Shown here piece by piece: positions 1 through 5,448 of a stretch of 5,448 bases of DNA; position 1 is the first letter of the stretch, and each line of letters starts with the position of its first letter. The stretch comes from a bacterium. Lineage in GTDB: Bacteria > Krumholzibacteriota > Krumholzibacteria > LZORAL124-64-63. The translations under genes and the position numbers were made by a program. The notes under the pieces were generated by a model. That model ran no database searches. It was not told where the DNA came from and saw only the letters and a list, made by a program, of their open reading frames with translations. The stretch is from assembly GCA_016873405.1 (NCBI GenBank), contig VGXH01000169.1, positions 1-5,448 of the forward strand, read 5' to 3'.

Positions 1-1253
1 AGCGGGTGGTCGGCCCAGGCCGCGACGGCGTCGACGGCCAGCCCGGCGGTGCCCGCGTCCTGCAGCTTCTTGAGGAACAGCTCCTCGGGCGAGCCCTTCT
101 CCAGCACCGCCAGCTGCGCGAGCACGTCGTCGTCGAAGCGCTTGTGCTGCGCCGGCGCGGTGTCCAGCACCACGCCGCCGGCCACGCTGACCAGCGGCGA
201 GTAGAACCGCAGCACCAGGCGGTCGCCGTGGGCCGCCACCAGATCGTCCTCCAGGTGCAGCTGGGCCAAGGCCGTGCGCGCGGCGCCCGGCGCCTCGCCG
301 CCCAGTTCAGCGGCGTCCAGAAGGACGATGCGCCCGAGCACCTCACGCCCGGCATGGTGCACGTGCAGCCGCTGGCGGTTCTTCACGGCGCGGCGGCAGT
401 GCTTCATCAGGTCCACGCGCACGTCCAGCCGCCTGGTCGCCGCAGCCGCGCGCGGGGCGACGACCTGCAGCCCGCGCTCCACGTCCTCGCGCTTGACCCC
501 GTGCAGGGCCAGCGCCAGCCGCTGCCCCGAGGCGCCGCGCGCGGCCGGGCGGCTGTGCACCTGCACCTCGCGCACGCGCACCGGCAGCGCGCCCGGCTCG
601 ACCAGCAGCTTGTCGCCCTCGACCACGGCGCCCGACCAGCAGGTGCCGGTCACGACCACGCCGGCGCCCGGCATCGTGAACACGCGGTCGACCGGCAGGC
701 GGAACAGGCCCTGCTCGGCGCGGCGCGGCAGGGCCAGGGCCTCGCGCTTGAGCGCGGCGCGCAGCTCGTCCAGCCCGGTCCCCGCGTGCGCGGACACCGC
801 GACGATGGGCCTTCCTGCCAAGAAAGTGCCCTTCACGAGGTCCGCGGCCTCCTCGCGCACCACGCCCACGAAGTCCGCGTCCACCATGTCGGTCTTGGTC
901 ACCACGACCACGCCGCTGCGCACGCGCAGCGCATCGAGGATCTCCAGGTGCTCGATCGTCTGGGGCATCACGCCCTCGTCGGCGGCGATCACCAGGAAGG
1001 CCAGGTCCACGCCGCCGGCGCCCGAGACCATCTGCTTGACGAACCTCTCGTGCCCCGGCATGTCGACTACGCCCAGGTGCACGCCGTCGCCCAGGTCCAG
1101 CTCGGCGAAGCCCAGTTCGATGCTGATGCCCCGCTCCTGCTCCTCCTTCAGGCGGTCGGTGTTGGTGCCGGTCAACGCGGTGACCAGGGCGGTCTTGCCG
1201 TGGTCGACGTGGCCGGCGGCGCCGAGGATGAAATGGCGGACGGGATCGGTCAT
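1..1253 (-). CDS. selB: Selenocysteine-specific translation elongation factor SelB (partial, C-terminus beyond left edge)
   Basis: SelB is a GTPase that carries Sec-tRNA(Sec) to the ribosome at UGA codons marked by a SECIS hairpin. Seen: 417 residues from the ATG whose complement lies at 1251-1253. The G1 loop GHVDHGKT is at 14-21, the switch I motif RGISIELGF ends at 49 (Ser44 where E. coli has Thr), G3 DMPGHERF is at 64-71, G4 TKTD is at 119-122 (E. coli SelB has TKAD) and G5 SA is at 154-155. Domain II contains DRVFTMPGAGVVVTGT, matching DRAFTVKGAGLVVTGT of E. coli SelB. Domain III carries LHVHHA at 296-301, the counterpart of LHIHHA in E. coli. These domain II and III matches separate SelB from EF-Tu and IF2. 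Family members are usually about 600-650 residues, so roughly a third, including the winged-helix repeats that bind SECIS RNA, lies off the window. The start suits the family because the G domain begins within ten residues. A modest AAGG lies five bases before it. The gene diverges from the PLP enzyme gene. Confidence 0.96.
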   Translation of the reverse strand, partial: MTDPVRHFILGAAGHVDHGKTALVTALTGTNTDRLKEEQERGISIELGFAELDLGDGVHLGVVDMPGHERFVKQMVSGAGGVDLAFLVIAADEGVMPQTIEHLEILDALRVRSGVVVVTKTDMVDADFVGVVREEAADLVKGTFLAGRPIVAVSAHAGTGLDELRAALKREALALPRRAEQGLFRLPVDRVFTMPGAGVVVTGTCWSGAVVEGDKLLVEPGALPVRVREVQVHSRPAARGASGQRLALALHGVKREDVERGLQVVAPRAAAATRRLDVRVDLMKHCRRAVKNRQRLHVHHAGREVLGRIVLLDAAELGGEAPGAARTALAQLHLEDDLVAAHGDRLVLRFYSPLVSVAGGVVLDTAPAQHKRFDDDVLAQLAVLEKGSPEELFLKKLQDAGTAGLAVDAVAAWADHP

Positions 1254-1287
1254 GGGCGCCTTGTTTCCGGTTCGCTGGGGTCGGGGC

Positions 1288-1302
1288 GCGGCCGGCGGCC
1301 GC
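1288..1302 (-). other. GC-rich hairpin in the presumed selB leader
   Basis: Six-base perfect arms GCGGCC and GGCCGC flank a 3-base loop. It lies between the TATAGT box and the selB start codon, so it would sit in the 5' untranslated region of the selB message, about 35 bases before the start codon. No T-run follows it, so it does not look like a terminator. At this GC content such a short repeat can arise by chance. Confidence 0.3.
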
Positions 1303-1315
1303 AGGCTTGGGGGGC

Positions 1316-1321
1316 ACTATA
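1316..1321 (-). promoter_or_regulatory. Candidate -10 box for selB
   Basis: The minus strand reads TATAGT here, one mismatch from the sigma70 consensus TATAAT, inside otherwise very GC-rich DNA. It would give a leader of about 55 bases before the selB ATG. No convincing -35 hexamer is seen 16-18 bases upstream, so this rests on the -10 match and its position alone. Confidence 0.4.
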
Positions 1322-1349
1322 CACGGTGGGCGGGGGGTCGCGCCAGACG

Positions 1350-1370
1350 GCCGCCGGTCCGGCTGGCGGC
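1350..1370. repeat. Inverted repeat between the two divergent -10 boxes
   Basis: GCCGCCGG and GCTGGCGGC form an eight-pair stem (one G-U pair if RNA) around a 4-base loop. It lies between the two candidate promoters and upstream of both start points, so if functional it would act as a DNA operator rather than as an RNA structure. It could equally be a by-product of base composition. Confidence 0.25.
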
Positions 1371-1398
1371 GGGCGGCACGACCGCGGCCGGCAGATCG

Positions 1399-1407
1399 TG
1401 CTACAAT
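1399..1407 (+). promoter_or_regulatory. Candidate extended -10 promoter for the PLP enzyme gene and downstream genes
   Basis: TGCTACAAT matches the extended -10 pattern TGnTATAAT with one mismatch. Extended -10 promoters can work without a good -35 box, and none is seen at the usual distance. Transcription would start near 1414 and give a leader of about 53 bases. It is the only credible promoter-like sequence I see ahead of the four plus-strand genes. Confidence 0.5.
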
Positions 1408-1421
1408 GCGCGCAGGCGGCC

Positions 1422-1449
1422 GGGCGGGACACGGCGCCCGTCCGCGCCC
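1422..1449 (+). other. Leader hairpin just upstream of the PLP enzyme ribosome binding site
   Basis: The arms 1422-1430 and 1440-1449 pair over nine Watson-Crick pairs with one bulged base (G1444) around a 9-base loop. The hairpin lies wholly between the predicted transcription start and the GAAGGAG ribosome binding site at 1454-1460, four bases before that site. This position would let it affect translation or message stability. No T-run follows, so it is not a standard intrinsic terminator. A chance origin in GC-rich DNA cannot be excluded. Confidence 0.35.
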
Positions 1450-1466
1450 CCGCGAAGGAGCTGACG

Positions 1467-2435
1467 ATGATCGCCGCCGAGCGCCTGCGTTTCGCCCACC
1501 TGCCGACCCCGATCGAGGAACTCCCCCGCCTGTCCGCCGCATTGGGCGGGCCGCGGCTGTTCGTCAAGCGCGACGACCAGACCGGCCTGGCGCTGGGCGG
1601 CAACAAGACGCGCAAGCTGGAATTCCTGCTGGCCGAGGCCCTGCAGCAGGGGGCCGACACCGTGGTCACCGCCGGGGCGGCCCAGTCGAACCACTGCCGC
1701 CAGACGGCGGCCGCCGCCGCGCGCTGCGGCCTGGGCTGCGTGCTGGTCCTCAGCGGCGATCAGCCCGTCTGCCCGGACGGCAACCTGCTGCTGGATGCGC
1801 TCTGCGGCGCCACGGTCGTCTGGGTGGCCGAGCGCGCGCGGCGCGAGCAGGTCCAGCTGGAGACCTGCGAACGCCTGCGGGCCGAGGGCCGCCGCCCCTA
1901 CTTCGTGCCCTACGGCGGCTCCAGCCCCACCGGCGTGCTCGGCTACGCCCACGCGATGGCCGAGGCCTGCGAGCAGGGCCCCCACCCCGACTGGATGGTC
2001 TTCGGCACCTCCAGCGGCGGCACCCAGGCCGGCCTGCTGCTGGGCGGGCGGCTGTCCGGCTGCCGCAGCAAGGTGCTCGGCATCAGCATCGACGAGAGCG
2101 CGGCCTGGCTCGCCGATCGCGTCTGTGAACTGGCCACGCAGGGCGCCGAAAAGCTGGGCGAGCGCTGCCGCTTCACGCCGGACGACGTGCTGGTCGACGA
2201 CACCTACTGCCAGGCCGGCTACGGCGTGCTGACCGGGCGGGAGCGCGAGGCGATCGTCAAGTTCGCCCGCCGGGAGGGCCTGCTGCTGGACCCGGGGGAC
2301 ACCGGGCGGGCCGCCGCCGGGCTGCTGGATCTGATCCGCCGCGGCTTCTTCGCCAAGACCGACACGATCCTGTTCTGGCACACCGGGGGCCAGCCGGCGC
2401 TGTTCGCCGACGCGTACCGGACGCGCCTGGTCTGA
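1467..2435 (+). CDS. PLP-dependent D-cysteine desulfhydrase / ACC deaminase family enzyme (dcyD-like)
   Basis: This 322-residue protein belongs to fold-type II PLP enzymes. Family members convert D-cysteine to pyruvate, sulfide and ammonia (D-cysteine desulfhydrase) or open the ring of 1-aminocyclopropane-1-carboxylate. Seen: LGGNKTRKLEFL, with Lys47 aligning to the Schiff-base Lys51 of Pseudomonas ACC deaminase; QSNHCRQTAAAAA with Ser74 aligning to Ser78; the phosphate-binding loop GTSSGGTQAG at 180-189; Tyr252 aligning to Tyr268; and the C-terminal HTGGQPALFA. Two positions that separate the activities, Glu295 and Leu322 in ACC deaminase, are Thr279 and Thr306 here, which favours a desulfhydrase-like enzyme. 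The motif normally read as DPVYTGKA is DPGDTGRA, so the second active-site tyrosine is Asp278 and the true substrate is uncertain. Length is normal. GAAGGAG six bases upstream fixes the start. No signal peptide is seen, so it is probably cytoplasmic. It leads the plus-strand gene series. Confidence 0.9.
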   Translation: MIAAERLRFAHLPTPIEELPRLSAALGGPRLFVKRDDQTGLALGGNKTRKLEFLLAEALQQGADTVVTAGAAQSNHCRQTAAAAARCGLGCVLVLSGDQPVCPDGNLLLDALCGATVVWVAERARREQVQLETCERLRAEGRRPYFVPYGGSSPTGVLGYAHAMAEACEQGPHPDWMVFGTSSGGTQAGLLLGGRLSGCRSKVLGISIDESAAWLADRVCELATQGAEKLGERCRFTPDDVLVDDTYCQAGYGVLTGREREAIVKFARREGLLLDPGDTGRAAAGLLDLIRRGFFAKTDTILFWHTGGQPALFADAYRTRLV

Positions 2436-2446
2436 TCGGAGGCACG

Positions 2447-3184
2447 ATGTCCCGCCGCACCTTGCGCCCGCGCGGCCCGCGGGCCGGCCCCGCGGCAGTC
2501 CGGCGCCGCTGGCCGGTCGTCTTGGTCGTCTTGGTCGTCCTGGTCGCCCTGCTGGCGCCCGCTCTCCTGCTGGCCGCCCCGGAGCCGGAGTTCGCAGTGG
2601 AGCCACTCACACCGCCGTCAGCGAAGGCACGCGCGCCGCTCCAGCCGGCGCTGGAAGCCGGCCTGCGGTGGCTGGCCCTGCTCCAGGACGACATGGACGA
2701 GGTCTACGGCAGCCTCCCCGTGCTGGAGGCGCGGCTGGGCGCGCGGCTCTCCGAGCGCAACTTCGTCTACCTCGGCGCGGGTTACGGCTGGGCGAGCGGC
2801 GATCTGCTGAACCACGGCCCGACGTTCGAGGGCCTCGGGTCGGAGTTGGCGGTGGTGCCGCTGGAGCTGGGCCAGCGCTGGGACCTGGCGCCGCGGCCGG
2901 ATTTCCGGGTGAACCTGGGCTGGCGGCTGGAACTGGCCTGGGTGCGCGAGACATTGCCCGTCGGCAGCGGACTGGACGCCGACCAGCCGCTGCGCGAGTC
3001 CGGTTGGCTGCGCGGGTTCGGCGTCAGCGTCGGCCCCGAGTGGACGCTGGGCCACGGGCGACAGGCGATCGGTCTGGAGACCGGCCTGGTCGGCAGCGGC
3101 GGCACCATCGGCGGGCGCTACGGACGCGACTCGAATCTGTCGGGCGCCTGGGCCCGGGTCTATCTCGCGGCAAGGTTCCAGTGA
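2447..3184 (+). CDS. Putative small outer-membrane beta-barrel protein (hypothetical)
   Basis: This 245-residue protein is not one I recognise by name. Residues 1-23 are rich in arginine and proline. Residues 24-44 form a strongly hydrophobic segment (VVLVVLVVLVALL onward) ending in LLAAP, which suggests a signal peptide with a long n-region or an uncleaved anchor. From about residue 92 there are alternating polar and apolar strands separated by short Gly, Asn or Asp turns (LEARLGARLS, NFVYLGAGYGWASGD, FRVNLGWRLELAWVRE, RGFGVSVGPEWTL, QAIGLETGLVG). It ends in ARVYLAARFQ, close to the aromatic-ended last strand of outer-membrane barrels. Size and pattern fit an eight-strand OmpA/OmpW-like barrel, but this is inferred from pattern only. 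GGAGG lies four bases before the ATG, and the gene starts 11 bases after the PLP enzyme stop, so co-transcription is likely. An alternative is a periplasmic beta-sandwich protein held by its N-terminal anchor. Confidence 0.75.
   Translation: MSRRTLRPRGPRAGPAAVRRRWPVVLVVLVVLVALLAPALLLAAPEPEFAVEPLTPPSAKARAPLQPALEAGLRWLALLQDDMDEVYGSLPVLEARLGARLSERNFVYLGAGYGWASGDLLNHGPTFEGLGSELAVVPLELGQRWDLAPRPDFRVNLGWRLELAWVRETLPVGSGLDADQPLRESGWLRGFGVSVGPEWTLGHGRQAIGLETGLVGSGGTIGGRYGRDSNLSGAWARVYLAARFQ
2516..2551 (+). repeat. Four in-frame 9-base repeats coding the hydrophobic segment
   Basis: Four tandem copies of a 9-base unit related to GTCGTCTTG, the first two identical and the others with one or two changes, encode VVL VVL VVL VAL at residues 24-35. 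The hydrophobic core of the signal or anchor segment therefore appears to have grown by tandem duplication. Such tracts can change length by slippage in whole 3-residue steps, altering segment length without breaking the frame. Confidence 0.75.
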
Positions 3185-3195
3185 GGGAGGCGGCC

Positions 3196-4272
3196 ATGCA
3201 AGAGATCTCGCAGCGGCGCGGGCGGGCGGGCGCGGCGATGCCCCTGTTGCCGCTGTTTCTGGCGCTGGCGGGCGCTGTGCCCGGCGACGCGCGCGCCGAC
3301 GGCGGCTACGTCTCGCCGTACGGCTTCCCGGTCTGGGAGCCGGGGCAGACGGCGTTCCTGCGCCACGACGCCACAGCCGGGATCGAGGAACTGAGCATCC
3401 TGCCCCGCTTCTGGGGCGAGCCCACCGACTTCGCGTGGCTGGTGCCGGTGCCCTCCCTGCCCGAGGTGACCGAAGCGGACCCCGAGCTGTTCCGCCAGCT
3501 CAGCGCGCTGACGGCCCCCGTCGTCCGCTCGCGCGACTCGTTCTGGAACTGCGAATCCCGCCCCGACGTGCTCGGCGGCCGCGGACTGGGCGATGGCGGC
3601 GTCGAGATCATCGACGACGAGGTCATCGGCATCTACCGCACGCAGATCGTGGCCGCCACCGAAGCCGACGCGCTGACCGACTCGCTGACGGCCTGGGGCT
3701 TCCTGCACGAGGGCAACCGCGCGCTGGTGGCGCCGATCCTGGCCGAGTACGTCGCCGACGGCTGGTACTTCGTCGCCATGTCCATCGACTCCACGGCCGC
3801 GGCCGCGCCCCGCTGGCCGTACGGCAAGGCGGCGCCCGACAGGGCAGCCCCCGACTACTGGTACCCGGCGCTGCAGCCCATGACCTTCCGCTTCGCCGCG
3901 GCCCAGCCGATCTACCCGCTGCGCATCTCGCAGATCAGCGCCGGCGGCTACAGCCCGGTGAGCCTGTACGTGGCCGCGGACGGGCGCGTCGACTTCCCCG
4001 GCGCCCGCACGCTCTACGCCAACCGCCTGAGCGTCGGCGAGCACGCCGCCATCACTGCCGCTTACCCCGCGGCGGGCGCCGGCCTGGACGCCGGCCGGTG
4101 GCTGACGCGCCTGTATCGCGCCTACGCCGGAGCGGAGATGGACGCGGACCTGGTGCTGACGCCGGCGGCGAGCCAGTCCCCGGTGCGCCTCGTGCGCTAC
4201 TCGGGGCTGCCGGTGTGGACGGTGGCGTTCGGAGGGGCGGTGGCGTGGTGGGTCGCGCGGCGGCGGCGGTGA
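3196..4272 (+). CDS. Exported DUF2330 domain-containing protein
   Basis: This 358-residue protein matches the DUF2330 family, whose function is unknown. Seen: a signal peptide with a basic start (QRRGR), hydrophobic core PLLPLFLALAGAV at 16-28 and a likely cleavage after ARA at 34. The family opening follows at 36-92: DGGYVSPYGFPVWEPGQTAF, then an EELSILPRFWGE stretch and FAWLVPVPSLPEV. Further family-like stretches are AWGFLHEGN and LAEYVADGWYFVAM (about 166-195) and LQPMTFRFAAAQPIYPLRIS (226-245). The end is hydrophobic (about 338-353) and followed by four arginines, suggesting a C-terminal membrane anchor or sorting tail. GGGAGG at 3185-3190 lies five bases before the ATG. An in-frame GTG at 3181 and an internal ATG at residue 15 are weaker starts. 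It begins 11 bases after the preceding stop, and its last 28 bases overlap the next gene, so its product is probably made with the two neighbouring barrel-like proteins. Confidence 0.88.
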   Translation: MQEISQRRGRAGAAMPLLPLFLALAGAVPGDARADGGYVSPYGFPVWEPGQTAFLRHDATAGIEELSILPRFWGEPTDFAWLVPVPSLPEVTEADPELFRQLSALTAPVVRSRDSFWNCESRPDVLGGRGLGDGGVEIIDDEVIGIYRTQIVAATEADALTDSLTAWGFLHEGNRALVAPILAEYVADGWYFVAMSIDSTAAAAPRWPYGKAAPDRAAPDYWYPALQPMTFRFAAAQPIYPLRISQISAGGYSPVSLYVAADGRVDFPGARTLYANRLSVGEHAAITAAYPAAGAGLDAGRWLTRLYRAYAGAEMDADLVLTPAASQSPVRLVRYSGLPVWTVAFGGAVAWWVARRRR

Positions 4273-5448
4273 GGCCGGTTGGTGACCGCGGGCGCGCGCG
4301 GCGGCTGTTGCGCCGGCGCAAGTGGCGCGACGACAAGTGGCGCGACGACGGATCGCGAAACGCGGCAGCGCTGGCGCTCGCGCTGATGTCGGCTGCGGCG
4401 GCCGCGCCGGCGCCCGCGGCCGAGCCCGACTGGCCCTTTGAGCGGGACCTGCGCAACCGTCTGCTGCTGCTGCACCCGCTGGTCAACTACGCCGCGCATC
4501 CGGACCAGCGCGCCGCGTGGGAGCGGCAGCGCCTGGCCGGCAGCGCCCTGCTGGCCACGTTCGGCAGCGTGCACACCGAGGAGTTGCTGATCGACGCGCA
4601 GTGGGCCCTCAACGCCGAACTGGCGCCCGGCCTGCGCCTGCGCAACGACATCGTCTGGCGGCAGACGCGGCACCTGCCGTTCGGCCGCCGGGACACCTGG
4701 CTGGGGCTGGAGGCCGCGGTCACCCCGCGGCTCGCCGGCGTCTTCCAGGTGCAGCCGGCGTACGACAAGGAGGATCTCGACCTGCGGCTGGGCTTCCTGT
4801 GGACGCCGGACGCCGGGCGCGAGCGCTACGCGCAGGTGCTCTTCGTGCGGGAGGATCCGGTCTACGCGGAGAAGAATCCCCTCGGCGGTCGCGTCGAACA
4901 GGCGGCCGACGGCGTCGACTGGCTGTTCCGCCAGGAGAGCGGGCGCTGGACGTTGACCTCGACCGGCCGCTGGCGGCGGGAGTTCCGGCGCGAGTTCCCG
5001 GATCCGGCGCCGTCGCCCGCGCTGGCCCGCCAGAGCGGGCGCGACAACGCCCTGGACGTGCGCGTGGCCTGGACGCCGGGTCCACGCGCGCTGGCCGAGG
5101 CGGAACTCGCGCTCCACGAGACGGCGGCCGCGCAGGTCCACCGCGACGGCGTCTACGACCACGACTACGCCGGCTGGCTGCGGCAGCTGTCCCTGCGCGG
5201 CCTGCTGCCGCTGGACCGGCGCTGGCGTCTGCGCGTCGAGGTGCACCACGTCCGGCAGCGGGCCGACGCCACCGGCTGGCGCGCCTTCGGCTATCGCCGC
5301 GACGAGACCATGGCGGCCCTGTTCGGCGAATGGCGCTGGAACGGGCGCCACCAGGTCGAGGCGGGCTATCTCGAGGCGCGGCCGGACTGGCAGTACGCGG
5401 GGGAACCGGCGTCGCCGGGAAGGGCGGACAAGATCTCGGTGGCGGTGC
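4245..5448 (+). CDS. Putative exported outer-membrane beta-barrel protein (partial, open at right edge)
   Basis: 401 residues are visible with no stop before the edge, and I recognise no named family. The frame runs without interruption, with coding-like base choice. Residues 1-38 are strongly basic and include a KWRDD duplication. Residues 39-54 form a hydrophobic core rich in Ala and Leu, followed by APAPAAEPDW, a plausible signal-peptidase site near residues 57-59. The mature part has many alternating strands with short turns, for example YAQVLFVRED, RWTLTSTGRWRREF, LDVRVAWTPGP, RWRLRVEVHHVRQ and ALFGEWRWNGRHQVEAGYLEA, as in outer-membrane barrels with at least ten strands. I chose GTG 4245 because GGAGGGG at 4231-4237 lies seven bases upstream. 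GTG 4248 shares this site. GTG 4269 overlaps the DUF2330 stop as GTGA but lacks a binding site, and ATG 4386 would remove the basic n-region. Barrel identity is inferred from pattern; an exported beta-rich lipoprotein-free protein is an alternative. Confidence 0.75.
   Translation, partial: MVGRAAAAVRPVGDRGRARRLLRRRKWRDDKWRDDGSRNAAALALALMSAAAAAPAPAAEPDWPFERDLRNRLLLLHPLVNYAAHPDQRAAWERQRLAGSALLATFGSVHTEELLIDAQWALNAELAPGLRLRNDIVWRQTRHLPFGRRDTWLGLEAAVTPRLAGVFQVQPAYDKEDLDLRLGFLWTPDAGRERYAQVLFVREDPVYAEKNPLGGRVEQAADGVDWLFRQESGRWTLTSTGRWRREFRREFPDPAPSPALARQSGRDNALDVRVAWTPGPRALAEAELALHETAAAQVHRDGVYDHDYAGWLRQLSLRGLLPLDRRWRLRVEVHHVRQRADATGWRAFGYRRDETMAALFGEWRWNGRHQVEAGYLEARPDWQYAGEPASPGRADKISVAV
4320..4349 (+). 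repeat. Perfect 15-base tandem duplication (KWRDD twice)
   Basis: Two identical, adjacent copies of AAGTGGCGCGACGAC occupy 4320-4334 and 4335-4349. In the frame of the downstream gene they encode KWRDD KWRDD at residues 26-35, in the basic region ahead of the signal hydrophobic core. An exact 15-base copy with no drift suggests a recent duplication or an assembly-stage artefact. The unit keeps the frame. Confidence 0.9.

Larger units (their letters stand above)
1254..1466. promoter_or_regulatory. Divergent intergenic region between selB and the PLP enzyme gene
   Basis: This non-coding stretch must hold the promoters of two divergent genes. Seen: an AT-containing TATAGT on the minus strand (1316-1321), TACAAT on the plus strand (1402-1407), and three GC-rich inverted repeats at 1288-1302, 1350-1370 and 1422-1449. 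The two -10-like boxes are almost the only AT-rich hexamers in the region, which supports their role. I recognise no known riboswitch or transcription-factor operator. Open frames crossing this stretch have no family resemblance and are explained by the near absence of stop codons at this GC content. Confidence 0.75.

Noticed and set aside
876..890. SelB G4 motif TKTD instead of NKxD as a sign of a damaged GTPase
   Set aside because: E. coli SelB itself has TKAD at this place, so Thr at the first position is normal for the family.
6..1464. Long open frames on the plus strand antisense to selB, one of them continuous with the PLP enzyme gene
   Set aside because: The minus strand here encodes a clear SelB with all GTPase motifs. 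The plus-strand frames give composition-driven protein rich in His, Gln, Ala and Arg without family resemblance, and stops are rare at this GC content. The PLP protein has a proper ribosome binding site and family start at 1467.
2450..2470. Twin-arginine (Tat) motif SRRTLRP at residues 2-8 of the small barrel-like protein
   Set aside because: The arginine pair is about 16 residues from the hydrophobic core, which is far more hydrophobic than usual for Tat, and barrel proteins use Sec. The region is arginine-rich throughout.
2433..4272. UGA stops of the three complete plus-strand genes as possible selenocysteine codons, given selB nearby
   Set aside because: Reading past 2433, 3182 or 4270 gives short or motif-free extensions that merely overlap the next gene's start region. 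Each protein already ends as its family or pattern predicts, and no downstream SECIS-like hairpin was apparent by eye.
4386..4388. ATG 4386 as start of the last gene
   Set aside because: It lacks a ribosome binding site and would begin inside the signal hydrophobic core, losing the basic n-region. The GTG at 4245 is better supported.
4197..5351. Long minus-strand open frame opposite the last gene
   Set aside because: Its translation is rich in Arg, Gln, Pro and Ala without motifs. The plus-strand frame has a signal-like start, a ribosome binding site and beta-strand patterning, and continues the operon.

Overview
This is a very GC-rich window (third codon positions are almost all G or C). 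It is densely coded and comes from a bacterium that very probably has an outer membrane. Two predicted proteins look like exported beta-barrels, a third is an exported DUF2330 protein, and the leftmost gene is selB, so the organism very likely decodes UGA as selenocysteine. That combination fits a high-GC Gram-negative lineage, for example Myxococcota-like bacteria or an uncultured FCB-type phylum such as Krumholzibacteriota or Eisenbacteria. The taxonomic guess is inference; no rRNA or other marker gene is present.

Layout. (1) Positions 1-1253, minus strand: the first 417 residues of SelB, covering the GTPase domain, domains II and III and the start of the C-terminal region; the rest lies beyond the left edge. 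(2) Positions 1254-1466: a 213-base divergent intergenic region with a -10-like box facing each way and one GC-rich hairpin in each presumed leader. (3) Positions 1467-2435, plus strand: a fold-type II PLP enzyme of the D-cysteine desulfhydrase / ACC deaminase family, with an unexpected aspartate where the family has an active-site tyrosine. (4) Positions 2447-3184: a 245-residue protein with an N-terminal hydrophobic segment and a small beta-barrel-like body. (5) Positions 3196-4272: a secreted DUF2330 protein with a C-terminal hydrophobic segment followed by four arginines. (6) Positions 4245 to the right edge: a larger exported beta-barrel-like protein, open at the edge, overlapping the end of the DUF2330 gene.

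The four plus-strand genes are separated by 11 bases, 11 bases and a 28-base overlap, each with a purine-rich ribosome binding site, and no terminator is visible between them. They look like one transcription unit: a PLP enzyme followed by an envelope cassette of barrel, DUF2330 and barrel. The PLP gene is probably only a transcriptional neighbour. The envelope trio is the part of the window I cannot match to a described system. No mobile element, CRISPR array, tRNA or rRNA was seen.
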